In this document: positions 40,382 through 48,984 of the stretch, piece by piece
Numbering within the stretch: the first letter of the stretch is position 1
Layout: each line of letters opens with the position of its first letter
NCBI GenBank assembly: GCA_003284565.1
Contig: QBXO01000001.1
Coordinates: 1-64,000, forward strand
Direction of reading: 5' to 3'
Origin: SAR116 cluster bacterium AG-321-K23
Lineage (GTDB): Bacteria > Pseudomonadota > Alphaproteobacteria > Puniceispirillales > Marisalimonadaceae
DNA: 64,000 nt
Program-made: the position numbers and the translations under genes
Notes under the pieces: generated by a model
What the model was told of the DNA's origin: nothing
What the model saw: only the letters and a program-made list of their open reading frames with translations
Database searches by the model: none

Positions 40382-41545
40382 TTATCTTCCTATTAGTTTA
40401 ACTTTGCTATTATACCAGTTCATTAAAGCAGATATGCTTAGTGAAACCGATAAATAAATTAGCATTACAATAAGCATAGTTTCCATTTCTCTTCCAGTTT
40501 GATTAAGAGATATACCACCAAGTGTGGCAACGAGATCCATGTAACCTATAGCAATGGCTAGAGATGAATTCTTTGTTAAGTTTAAATATTGACTTGTTAA
40601 TGGCGGAATTATAACTCTTCTAGCTTGAGGTAGTATGACTAAATTCATAACTTTTGAGGGTTTTAAGCCTATTGATTCAGCTGCTTCTCTTTGACCCTTA
40701 TCTATAGCTAAAATTCCTGCTCTGACTATTTCTGCAATAAAAGCGGCTGTATAAATTCCTAGTGCGAAAGTTAATGCTGCTAGTTCAGGGCTCATATGCA
40801 TTCCACCTCTAAAATTAAAACCTTTTAACGCAGGAATTTCTAATGAAATAGGCATTCCTGACAGAAAAAAAGCAATTAAAGGTAGAAAAAAAATTACTGA
40901 AAAATTAATCCAAAAAACTGGATATTGGATACCAGTTAAATCTTGTTTTCTTTTACAATATTTGGCAAATAAAATAGAAAATATAATTGCAATTACCAAA
41001 AACAAATAAACAAGTTCAATACCACTTTCTGTAAGTGGTTTAGGTATGTAAAAACCTCTATTAGATAAAAAAGTAACCTCACCTAAGCTTATTGCTTTTC
41101 TTGGATGAGGAAGGGTATTAATTATAATACCGTGCCATAGCAAAATATGTAATAAGATTGGTACATTTCTTGTAAATTCAACATACCAGTAAGCTATCTT
41201 ACTAGCTAACCAATTTTTTGATAATCTTATGATTCCAAGAGCAATACCTAAAACAGTTGCTAGAATAATTCCAAAAAAAGCGACTAGACCCGTATTTAAT
41301 AGACCTACAATACCAGCTCTTAAATGACTATCTCTATTGTTGTAGTCAATTAAATATTGATTAATATCATATCCAGCCGGTATAAATAAAAATTCAAAGC
41401 TGATATCTTTCCCAAGAGCTTTAAAGTTAGCATTGACATTCATTACTAACCAAGAAATGAACCAACCTAAAAAAAATAAAACAATTATTTGGACTATAAT
41501 TTCTCTACTTTTCTCATTACGCCAAATATTAGAAAAAAAAGTCAT
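40382..41545 (-). CDS. aapQ: general L-amino acid ABC transporter permease
   Basis: EAAESIGLKPSKVMNLVILPQARRVIIPPLTSQYLNLTKNSSLA; operon context. Confidence 0.93.
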   Translation of the reverse strand: MTFFSNIWRNEKSREIIVQIIVLFFLGWFISWLVMNVNANFKALGKDISFEFLFIPAGYDINQYLIDYNNRDSHLRAGIVGLLNTGLVAFFGIILATVLGIALGIIRLSKNWLASKIAYWYVEFTRNVPILLHILLWHGIIINTLPHPRKAISLGEVTFLSNRGFYIPKPLTESGIELVYLFLVIAIIFSILFAKYCKRKQDLTGIQYPVFWINFSVIFFLPLIAFFLSGMPISLEIPALKGFNFRGGMHMSPELAALTFALGIYTAAFIAEIVRAGILAIDKGQREAAESIGLKPSKVMNLVILPQARRVIIPPLTSQYLNLTKNSSLAIAIGYMDLVATLGGISLNQTGREMETMLIVMLIYLSVSLSISALMNWYNSKVKLIGR

Positions 41546-41578
41546 TAAAAAGTCTTTTATTTTTTTGGATTAATTTAG

Positions 41579-41611
41579 TTTCACTGCGCCTATTGATTAG
41601 ACGCAGTGAAA
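41579..41611. promoter_or_regulatory. intercistronic hairpin aapJ/aapQ
   Basis: TTTCACTGCG (41579-41588) perfectly complementary to CGCAGTGAAA (41602-41611); CTA/TAG pairs inside the loop; no U-tract on the - strand. Confidence 0.8.
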
Positions 41612-41619
41612 AATATTAA

Positions 41620-42633
41620 TTATTTTATTGGCGGTATGTAGTGTAAACCACCATCTCTGTACAATGCATTCATGCCTCTTTTAATAGTAAGAGGAAAAAG
41701 ATGCTTTTCGAAACTTTCCTGATAGTTTCCAACTTGACTAATAACATTAACAGCCCAGTCTGGAGATAAACCAAGTTTTGATAAACCCTGCAATGGATCT
41801 TTACCAAGTAGTCTATTTATTTCCTTGTCTTTGTTGTCCTTAGCAGCTAGTTCTTTAACATTTTTAGATGTTATGCCTTTTTCTTCACCAGCCATCATCG
41901 CTCTTAATACCCAAGCTACAATGTCCGCCCACTGATCATCGCCATGCCTTACGACTGGACCCAATGGCTCTTTTGAAACTATTTCAGGTAAAACCATATG
42001 GTCTGACGGATTATCAAAACTCATCATTGTAGCGTATAGTCCAGATGCATCAGTAGTATAAACATCACATCTTCCTGCTTTATAAAGCTCTTGAGCTTCT
42101 GCATTGGTCTCGATTGGAACAGGATTATATTTAATGTTATTTCCTGCGAAAAATTCAGCAAGATTTAATTCTGTAGTAGTACCAGTTTGGATACAAACAG
42201 AAGCACCATCTAATCCTTTAGCAGATTTTACGCCCAATGCTTTTGGAACCATAAATCCTTGACCGTCATAGTAATTAACACCAATAAATGTCTGGGATAA
42301 ATCCACATCTCTAGAAAATGTCCAAGTTGTGTTTCTGGACAAGACTTCACCCTCACCAGCAGCTAGTTTTGTAAAACGTGTTTTACCTGTAGCTGTTGTA
42401 TAATTAACCTTATCTGCATCGCCTAATGTAGCAGCAGCAACTGCTCTACAAAAATCAACATCAAATCCGGTCCAATTACCTTTATCGTCTGGTGCAGCAA
42501 AACCAGCTAAACCTGTATTTATAATACAGTTTAGCTTTCCTCTCGCTCTTACATCGTCTAATGTACTTGCTAATACAGAACCAGCAAACATTACTCCAGC
42601 AGTTACACCTGCTAAAAGCATTTTAGTTTTCAT
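41620..42633 (-). CDS. aapJ: general L-amino acid ABC transporter substrate-binding protein
   Basis: Signal peptide, STLDDVRARGKLNCIINTGLAGFAAPDDKGNWTGFDVDFCRAVAAATLGD. Confidence 0.95.
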   Translation of the reverse strand: MKTKMLLAGVTAGVMFAGSVLASTLDDVRARGKLNCIINTGLAGFAAPDDKGNWTGFDVDFCRAVAAATLGDADKVNYTTATGKTRFTKLAAGEGEVLSRNTTWTFSRDVDLSQTFIGVNYYDGQGFMVPKALGVKSAKGLDGASVCIQTGTTTELNLAEFFAGNNIKYNPVPIETNAEAQELYKAGRCDVYTTDASGLYATMMSFDNPSDHMVLPEIVSKEPLGPVVRHGDDQWADIVAWVLRAMMAGEEKGITSKNVKELAAKDNKDKEINRLLGKDPLQGLSKLGLSPDWAVNVISQVGNYQESFEKHLFPLTIKRGMNALYRDGGLHYIPPIK

Positions 42634-42667
42634 ATTATTTCTCCACTAATAATGTTAATAAAGTTTT

Positions 42668-42684
42668 TTCATGTTAAACATGAA
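42668..42684. promoter_or_regulatory. perfect inverted repeat upstream of aapJ
   Basis: TTCATGT-TAA-ACATGAA, 7-bp arms, ~35 nt 5' of the aapJ start in the aapJ / PLP-lyase divergent region. Confidence 0.5.
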
Positions 42685-42811
42685 TTTTGTAGTACTTTCG
42701 TTCTTATTTAGTATAGTTTCAAGATAAAAATAAAAAAAAATGTCACTTTAAAATCTAAAGATTAAATTTTTATCATGTTTTAAGAAAAAAATTTAATTAA
42801 GAAAAAAATAA

Positions 42812-43990
42812 ATGAAAAAAAATCTTACAAATTATAATACAGAGACCATAACTTCTCACTCAGGGAAAAACCCAGTTGAAAATCACGGAATCCCAGCTCC
42901 ACCTTTATATAGGACTAGCACAATATTAAGTCCTAAATTAGACAATTATAGAAATAGAACAGGAAAATTTACTTATGGTAGAAATGGAACCCCTACATCA
43001 GATTCATTAATTAATGCAATATCAGATCTATACAAAGCAGAAGGATGTGTATTAGCACCTTCAGGAATGGGGGCAATTTCAATTGGATTAATGTCTGTGT
43101 TACAAGCAAAAGATCATATTTTGATTCCTGATTCTGTCTATGGTTCAGCAAGAAGATTTATTCAAGAAGAATTTCCTAGGCTTAATATAGAGTTTGAATT
43201 TTATAATTCACGTGACCTCGATCATCTGGAAACACTAATAAAAAGAAATACAAAAGCAATATATATAGAAAGTCCTGGTACTTATACTTTTGAAATAATT
43301 GATATAAAAAGAGTTGTTAAAATTTGTAAAAAAAATAATTTAAAATCGCTCATAGACAACACTTGGGCGACCGCATTATATTTTAACCCGTTTGATTTTG
43401 GAGTAGATATAGTAATAGAAGCAATTACTAAATACATTTCTGGTCATTCTGATATAATGATGGGAGTTGTTTTAGGTAATAAAGAAGATTTAATTGCACT
43501 TCAAAGATGGTCAAAAAATACTGGTAATTATGTAAGTCCTGATGATATTTATATGTCTTTGAGGGGTCTAAGAACCCTTCCCTTGAGATTAGAAAAATCA
43601 TCGCAAAATAGTATTAAAATTGCTAAATTTTTTGAAACTAAGAAAATAATCAAAAAAGTCTTTCATCCTGCTCTTAATCAACATCCTGATCATAAGCTTT
43701 GGAAAAGAGACTTTAAGGGTGCTTCGGGACTATTTGCAATTGAATTTCATGATAATGTAGAAGAAGAAGCTATAGATATTATAGCTGATAATTGTAAAAT
43801 TTTTGGAATTGGTTCTTCTTGGGGAGGTTACTCTAGTCTTTTATCTACAATGAATGTTTCAGAAAACAGAAGTTTAAAATCTAGTTTCATTCCAACAGGT
43901 AATTATTTAAGAATTTATACAGGTAGTGAGGATACAGAAGACCTAATCGGAGATTTAAACCTTGGATTTGAAAAAATTATGAAAAGGTAA
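42812..43990 (+). CDS. metC: cystathionine beta-lyase-like PLP enzyme
   Basis: Cys/Met metabolism PLP family: FTYGRNGTPTSDSL, SLIDNTWATALYFNPFDFGVDIVIEAITKYISGHSDIMMG. Confidence 0.87.
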   Translation: MKKNLTNYNTETITSHSGKNPVENHGIPAPPLYRTSTILSPKLDNYRNRTGKFTYGRNGTPTSDSLINAISDLYKAEGCVLAPSGMGAISIGLMSVLQAKDHILIPDSVYGSARRFIQEEFPRLNIEFEFYNSRDLDHLETLIKRNTKAIYIESPGTYTFEIIDIKRVVKICKKNNLKSLIDNTWATALYFNPFDFGVDIVIEAITKYISGHSDIMMGVVLGNKEDLIALQRWSKNTGNYVSPDDIYMSLRGLRTLPLRLEKSSQNSIKIAKFFETKKIIKKVFHPALNQHPDHKLWKRDFKGASGLFAIEFHDNVEEEAIDIIADNCKIFGIGSSWGGYSSLLSTMNVSENRSLKSSFIPTGNYLRIYTGSEDTEDLIGDLNLGFEKIMKR

Positions 43991-44001
43991 CCACTTTATG
44001 A

Positions 44002-44886
44002 TTAAACAAGTTGTTCTTCGCCTAAAACTGTTGTTCTTCTCATATCCCTATTTTCTTTTAAATCGTCAAATGCTCTAGCTCTATGCATGGTTTGTCTGTT
44101 ATCCCAAATAATCAGGTCATTTTGGGACCATTTATGAACATATTTAAATTGTGTTTGAGTGGCATATTCAATTAAATCATCGATAAAACACATCGAGTCA
44201 GGTCTTATCCAATCTCTAATCTTTCCAATATGACTAGAAAGAAAGATTGTTTTTCTTTTAGTCAAATTGTTCATTCTAACAAGAGGTTGTTCAACAGGTG
44301 TAAAATTTTTAATTTCTTCTGTAGACAATTCTCTAGTCATATCAAAACCTAATCTTTGTCGTGAATAAATCAAAGAATGTTCACAAATCATATTTTTAAT
44401 TTTTGTTTTAGTATTATTATCAAGACAATCATATGCATCTCTCATATCAGCAAATTCAGTATTACCCCCTTCTTTTGATATATTTCTAGCAGATAAAAGA
44501 GAATATTTTGCCGGAATTTTTTTAAATGAACTATCAGTATGCCATAGTCTATTTCCTAAATTAAATATCCTTCTAGGATCATTTATTGTAAAAGGTTTAT
44601 TATTTTTATCTAAATTAGAAACATCTGCTAGATCTGTAGACAATCTTCTATCCTTAGCTTTTGTAATATTAGATTTGTTTCCTGATGCTTCTATTTCACC
44701 AAAATATTTAGTAAATCTAACCTGTTCTTCATCATTGATATTTTGGTCTTTGAACACTAATACAGACAATTGATTTATTGCTTTATCAATCTTTTCTACT
44801 AATTCATTATTTAATTTTTTTGTAAGATCAACTCCTGAAACAAATCCAACAAAGTTTGGAGATGTTTCTCTTGTATCTATTTTCAT
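44002..44886 (-). CDS. TauD/TfdA-family 2-oxoglutarate-dependent dioxygenase
   Basis: LWHTDSSFKKIPAKYSLLSAR (HxD), DLIIWDNRQTMHRARAFD, RRTTVLGE. Confidence 0.92.
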   Translation of the reverse strand: MKIDTRETSPNFVGFVSGVDLTKKLNNELVEKIDKAINQLSVLVFKDQNINDEEQVRFTKYFGEIEASGNKSNITKAKDRRLSTDLADVSNLDKNNKPFTINDPRRIFNLGNRLWHTDSSFKKIPAKYSLLSARNISKEGGNTEFADMRDAYDCLDNNTKTKIKNMICEHSLIYSRQRLGFDMTRELSTEEIKNFTPVEQPLVRMNNLTKRKTIFLSSHIGKIRDWIRPDSMCFIDDLIEYATQTQFKYVHKWSQNDLIIWDNRQTMHRARAFDDLKENRDMRRTTVLGEEQLV

Positions 44887-44901
44887 ATTAATCTCCTTTA
44901 G

Positions 44902-44925
44902 ATTCTAATAAAAAAATATTAGAAT
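44902..44925. promoter_or_regulatory. inverted repeat in divergent promoter region
   Basis: ATTCTAATA-AAAAAA-TATTAGAAT, perfect 9-bp arms between dioxygenase and 44949 gene. Confidence 0.45.
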
Positions 44926-44948
44926 TTATTTATAATTAATTATAAAAT

Positions 44949-45464
44949 ATGACTTGTAAAAAAAAAAGAGAGAAATTTATGAGTTTAATAAGAGTAAATG
45001 TTATTTTCACACCTTTAATTTTATTATTCTTACTTGTAACTTTTAAAACTCATGCCGTTCAAGAATTAAAAGGGGCATGGTTTGAATGTGAGTTTTCGGG
45101 CAAAACAACCAAACCTACTGATGATTGCAATATGCTAGACAATGACGGGTTTATATTTAATAAAAATATTGCTGCGCATATATCCGTCATAGACAGTCAA
45201 GAACCAAATTGTAAAAAAAATAAATTTGGTCAATGTTTTCCAAATAATTTAAAATTTGTAACTGTAAGAAAGGGAAGACAAGACAAGGTAAAATTTAAAA
45301 ATGGAAAGCTAATTTTAACTTTTTTAGGTTGCGGACAAGTTTTTCATTTGAAAGATAAAATTAAATACGTTGAAGCTGCTCCAGATAAAAAAAAATGCTT
45401 TTGGGCTGGCAAAAAAATATTTTATCTAAAAAAATATAATGGAAAATTAATTTTTAAAAAATAA
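44949..45464 (+). CDS. secreted Cys-containing hypothetical protein
   Basis: Signal-like hydrophobic stretch followed by ELKGAWFECEF...DDCNML...PNCKKNKFGQCFP...FLGCGQVF...KKCFW; start may be the internal MSLIRV. Confidence 0.6.
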   Translation: MTCKKKREKFMSLIRVNVIFTPLILLFLLVTFKTHAVQELKGAWFECEFSGKTTKPTDDCNMLDNDGFIFNKNIAAHISVIDSQEPNCKKNKFGQCFPNNLKFVTVRKGRQDKVKFKNGKLILTFLGCGQVFHLKDKIKYVEAAPDKKKCFWAGKKIFYLKKYNGKLIFKK

Positions 45465-45477
45465 GTGATATAATAGT

Positions 45478-45957
45478 ATGTATATCTTAAAACAAACAAA
45501 TCTTCTTAAATTTGGATTAATTACGCTTGGAATAATAGTTGCTTTATTTTGTTTCTATGTGGTTGTTGGCTTTTTAGGTATCCAGTTCTTAATGGAACCT
45601 TATCAATATGGAACTTTTTTTGCCTGGGTCATTATATTATTTAGTATTTTTTATAGATTTACATTTTTACTTTTAACTATAGGTGTGTTTTTTGGCATAA
45701 TTAATGTTTTAGAATGGCATTTAATTTTTGCAGTTTTATTTACTTTGCCTAGTCTTCTATTTATTTTTCCAAAACAAATTCTTAATTTTAAAATGAAATC
45801 AAATAGTAAGACAAAAACTAAAAAAAATGCTTTTAATGAATTTGTAAATACAAACACACAACAAAATATGAATAGATTTAAGACTAAATCTAAAACTAGT
45901 GAAGTAATCGACGGTGAGTTTGAGGTTATAAAAGATAACGAAAATAACAAAAATTAG
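45478..45957 (+). CDS. hypothetical membrane protein
   Basis: Three or more hydrophobic segments then a basic/polar tail; no family recognised. Confidence 0.55.
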   Translation: MYILKQTNLLKFGLITLGIIVALFCFYVVVGFLGIQFLMEPYQYGTFFAWVIILFSIFYRFTFLLLTIGVFFGIINVLEWHLIFAVLFTLPSLLFIFPKQILNFKMKSNSKTKTKKNAFNEFVNTNTQQNMNRFKTKSKTSEVIDGEFEVIKDNENNKN

Positions 45958-46517
45958 TCATTTAGTTTAATATGAGTTGACTCTTTTGAATTAAGATCAA
46001 AAGAAACCATGCCTCCACTTGATGTAGACAAACCAGTAAAAGCTAAAATATTAACGTAATGAGTAACCAGTAAATATGGTCCCCTTGATTTGTCAAAGCT
46101 ATTTATTAAAACGCTTAATTTTTTTAATGTAATGTCTTTATCAGAAAAACTTTCATAAAATGAATTTAAACCTGCGTGCATTTTAAATTTACCAACTTTC
46201 ATATTTATGACTGTGTCTTTACATCTACACCAAAAACTTGAGTAAATATTAGAGAATTTTATACCTAATTTTTTAAAAGATTGACCAATCATTTTACTTT
46301 GAGCGATACCAACTTGGTCAAGATTTCGTTGAGTAGAACAATTATTAACATTAAAATTTTGAGGGTCTCCATTACCTGGAGCTAGAGCATGTCTTAAAAA
46401 CACAACCTTATTGATACTTTGTTGTTTAAGATCACTTAAATAAATAAAATTATCGTTTGCAAGAGCATTAGAGGTTAAAAATAATAAAAAGAAAAATTTA
46501 AAAATTAGTTTAATCAC
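45954..46517 (-). CDS. histidine phosphatase family protein
   Basis: Signal peptide; VVFLRHALAPGNGDPQNF (RHG-like), LVTHYVNILAFTG. Confidence 0.8.
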   Translation of the reverse strand: MIKLIFKFFFLLFLTSNALANDNFIYLSDLKQQSINKVVFLRHALAPGNGDPQNFNVNNCSTQRNLDQVGIAQSKMIGQSFKKLGIKFSNIYSSFWCRCKDTVINMKVGKFKMHAGLNSFYESFSDKDITLKKLSVLINSFDKSRGPYLLVTHYVNILAFTGLSTSSGGMVSFDLNSKESTHIKLND

Positions 46518-46534
46518 TTTAATTTAAAATCCTG

Positions 46535-47431
46535 TTATTTTTTAAAATGTAATGTTTTTTTACCGTCTCTTTTTATAATTACAAGAGAAGAAAATACAAT
46601 TATTAATGATCCCACATAGAAAGTTGATGAAATAATTTCGTTAAAAACATAAACACCAACAACTATTCCAACTGGAACTGATATGTATCTTAAAGGAGCC
46701 AATAAACTAACAGGCGCCATTTTTAGACTATAGGCTAAAAAGTACTGCTGAAAACTAGACAAAAAACCTATCAATATTAGTAAGAATAGAAGATGATTAT
46801 TTTTGGGTAACTCTGATTTATCTAATATACAAATGAACATGAATATTATTAGTCCAAATATGTTATACCAAAGAGCTACAGTTGTTGGATGGTCTGTGTT
46901 ACTCAACTTTCTGACATAAATAGTCATCAGTGCTCCAAAAAATGGAGATAGAAGACCAAAAATTATTCCAATATTGTTCCATTCTTTGGAAAACGGGTCT
47001 AATATTAATAAAACACCTCCAAATCCAATAAAAGCTATTATTTTTCTAAACCAACCTACTACCTCCTTTATAACGATAGGAGCAAGCAAAGTTACAAATA
47101 AGGGCATCGTCTGAAGTAAAGTTGTCATAAGACTGATATCTATAAATTGTAATGCTGCAAATAAACAACCAAATGAACCTAATCCTGTAATTGTTCTAAT
47201 TGCTAAGCTTAATTTAGATACAACATGAAAGGCTTTGAGTTTTCGTTGATAAATGGCTGTTATCAAAAGCAATGGTATACAAAATAAATACCTAAAAAAT
47301 AAAATCATAAACACAGATGTTTCAACTGCAATAAATTTTACAATACTAGCAATAATTATTGTACAAATCACTTCAGTGATTGAAAATACTATCCCTATAG
47401 ATATTTTTGATTTGTGATTTATAAGAGACAT
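46535..47431 (-). CDS. EamA/DMT-family transporter
   Basis: About 10 TM segments; APVSLLAPLRYISVPVGIVVGVYVFNEIIS. Confidence 0.87.
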   Translation of the reverse strand: MSLINHKSKISIGIVFSITEVICTIIIASIVKFIAVETSVFMILFFRYLFCIPLLLITAIYQRKLKAFHVVSKLSLAIRTITGLGSFGCLFAALQFIDISLMTTLLQTMPLFVTLLAPIVIKEVVGWFRKIIAFIGFGGVLLILDPFSKEWNNIGIIFGLLSPFFGALMTIYVRKLSNTDHPTTVALWYNIFGLIIFMFICILDKSELPKNNHLLFLLILIGFLSSFQQYFLAYSLKMAPVSLLAPLRYISVPVGIVVGVYVFNEIISSTFYVGSLIIVFSSLVIIKRDGKKTLHFKK

Positions 47432-47495
47432 TTTAAAAAAACATTTTACTTATTTCGACAACTTATCTGCTAAGTTATTGATTTTATTTTTATTA

Positions 47496-47572
47496 TGGTC
47501 GGGCCAACAGGATTTGAACCTGTGACCTCCCGCCCCCCAGACGGACGCGCTACCAGGCTGCGCTATGGCCCG
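47496..47572 (-). tRNA. tRNA-Pro (GGG), CCA encoded
   Basis: CGGGCCA/TGGCCCG acceptor, anticodon loop CTGGGGG, T-arm ACAGGTTCAAATCCTGT, encoded CCA. Confidence 0.95.
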
Positions 47573-47766
47573 AATTAATAATTAATTACCGTTAAAAAAG
47601 AAAAATACAATATATTTATTTTACATTTAAATAGAAACTTTCATTATTAAATATTTAATTGTAAAAATTAGATTGAAATAAAAAGTATTTAATAATCTAC
47701 ATTTACGAAAATATCTAATTATTTACATTAAGTTAATGTATAAAAATTAAAAAAATGAGGATTTAA

Positions 47767-48537
47767 ATGGAATTTAAAAATGATGTTGCGGTTATACAAC
47801 AAAAAGCAACAGAAACAAATGTTGGGATTATTAGAAGACAAGCTATTCTAAACGAATTAAACTTAATACAAGGTCAAACTGTATTAGATATTGGATGTGG
47901 TGGTGGACATTTACTGAAAGAAATATCTTTAGCGGTTGGAGAAAAAGGTAACGTTATAGGTGTTGATACTAGTGATTTTCAATTAAAATCAGCAAAAGAT
48001 TATTGTTCTAATCTACCGAACATTCAACTACTTTGTTGTAGTGCAGATGTTATTGAACTAGCAGATAAATCTTGTGATGCAGTCACATCTACGCAAACTC
48101 TTGAATATATAGATGATGTTGATGATGTATTAAGAGAAGCAAAAAGATTACAGAAACCAAATTCAAAATTTGTTAATATATCAACCTTATGGGATTTTTT
48201 TGGTTTCCATGGACCAGATCCAGAGCTTAATAAAATTATGAATGATGCAGTGAAGGGCCAAAAACATTCGATGCTACCAATTCAACTCAGTGGAAAATTA
48301 AAAAAATTAGGGTATAAAAATATTAAAACACAAGAAATAAATTTCTTTATAAAAAATAAACATGACAATTCTTTTCCTAAATGTCACGAAATGTTAATGA
48401 GCAATGCTGCTAGAAACAAAGGTATTTCGGAGGAAAATATATTAAAGTGGCAAAAACAACTTAAAACAGCTGAAGAAGAAGGGTATTTCGCCTTTACTGC
48501 ATATAGCATATTAACATCAGCATATAATCCTCATTAA
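47767..48537 (+). CDS. class I SAM-dependent methyltransferase
   Basis: VLDIGCGGGHLLKEI, GVDTSDFQLKSAKD, TQTLEYIDDVDDVLREAKRLQKP. Confidence 0.87.
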   Translation: MEFKNDVAVIQQKATETNVGIIRRQAILNELNLIQGQTVLDIGCGGGHLLKEISLAVGEKGNVIGVDTSDFQLKSAKDYCSNLPNIQLLCCSADVIELADKSCDAVTSTQTLEYIDDVDDVLREAKRLQKPNSKFVNISTLWDFFGFHGPDPELNKIMNDAVKGQKHSMLPIQLSGKLKKLGYKNIKTQEINFFIKNKHDNSFPKCHEMLMSNAARNKGISEENILKWQKQLKTAEEEGYFAFTAYSILTSAYNPH

Positions 48538-48555
48538 TATTCAAAATTAATGAGG
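48529..48555. terminator. hairpin overlapping the methyltransferase stop codon
   Basis: CCTCATTAAT-attcaaa-ATTAATGAGG, perfect 10-bp stem; the stem contains the TAA stop at 48535-48537; only a weak T-run follows. Confidence 0.6.
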
Positions 48556-48620
48556 CTAATTTTACAAGTTGGAGTTTAAGGAATTTTCATGTGAAATTTA
48601 ACTGCTGTTAATGAATTAAT

Positions 48621-48944
48621 CTAATTACCAGGTGCTTTATATAAACCAATCATTTTTGCACCTTCTTTAGCAATAGCATTTAAATCTACATCTTCAAGTA
48701 TAGTTAATTCTGCTATTGCACCTGTTTTCATCATAGCTAATTTAAGAGATGTCATTATATTTGCACTTGGAGCCTCAACAATTGCTACGACGTCATATAT
48801 GCCTCTTGTATATGACAAATCTAGTAATTTACCTCCTATTTTTTGTGATAATCCAGCTAACATTGTACGACGATCTTCATCTGGATTATCAAGCCAACCA
48901 TCAGTTCCTTGTTTAGTATATTTACCCAATACAATAAATTTCAT
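48621..48944 (-). CDS. GYD-domain protein
   Basis: 107 aa; MKFIVLGKYTKQGTDGWLDNPDEDRR...GGKLLDLSYTRGIYDVVAIVEAPS. Confidence 0.82.
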   Translation of the reverse strand: MKFIVLGKYTKQGTDGWLDNPDEDRRTMLAGLSQKIGGKLLDLSYTRGIYDVVAIVEAPSANIMTSLKLAMMKTGAIAELTILEDVDLNAIAKEGAKMIGLYKAPGN

Positions 48945-48984
48945 TTTTTTCTCCTTTATTAATTAATTCTATAATTAAGTTAAA

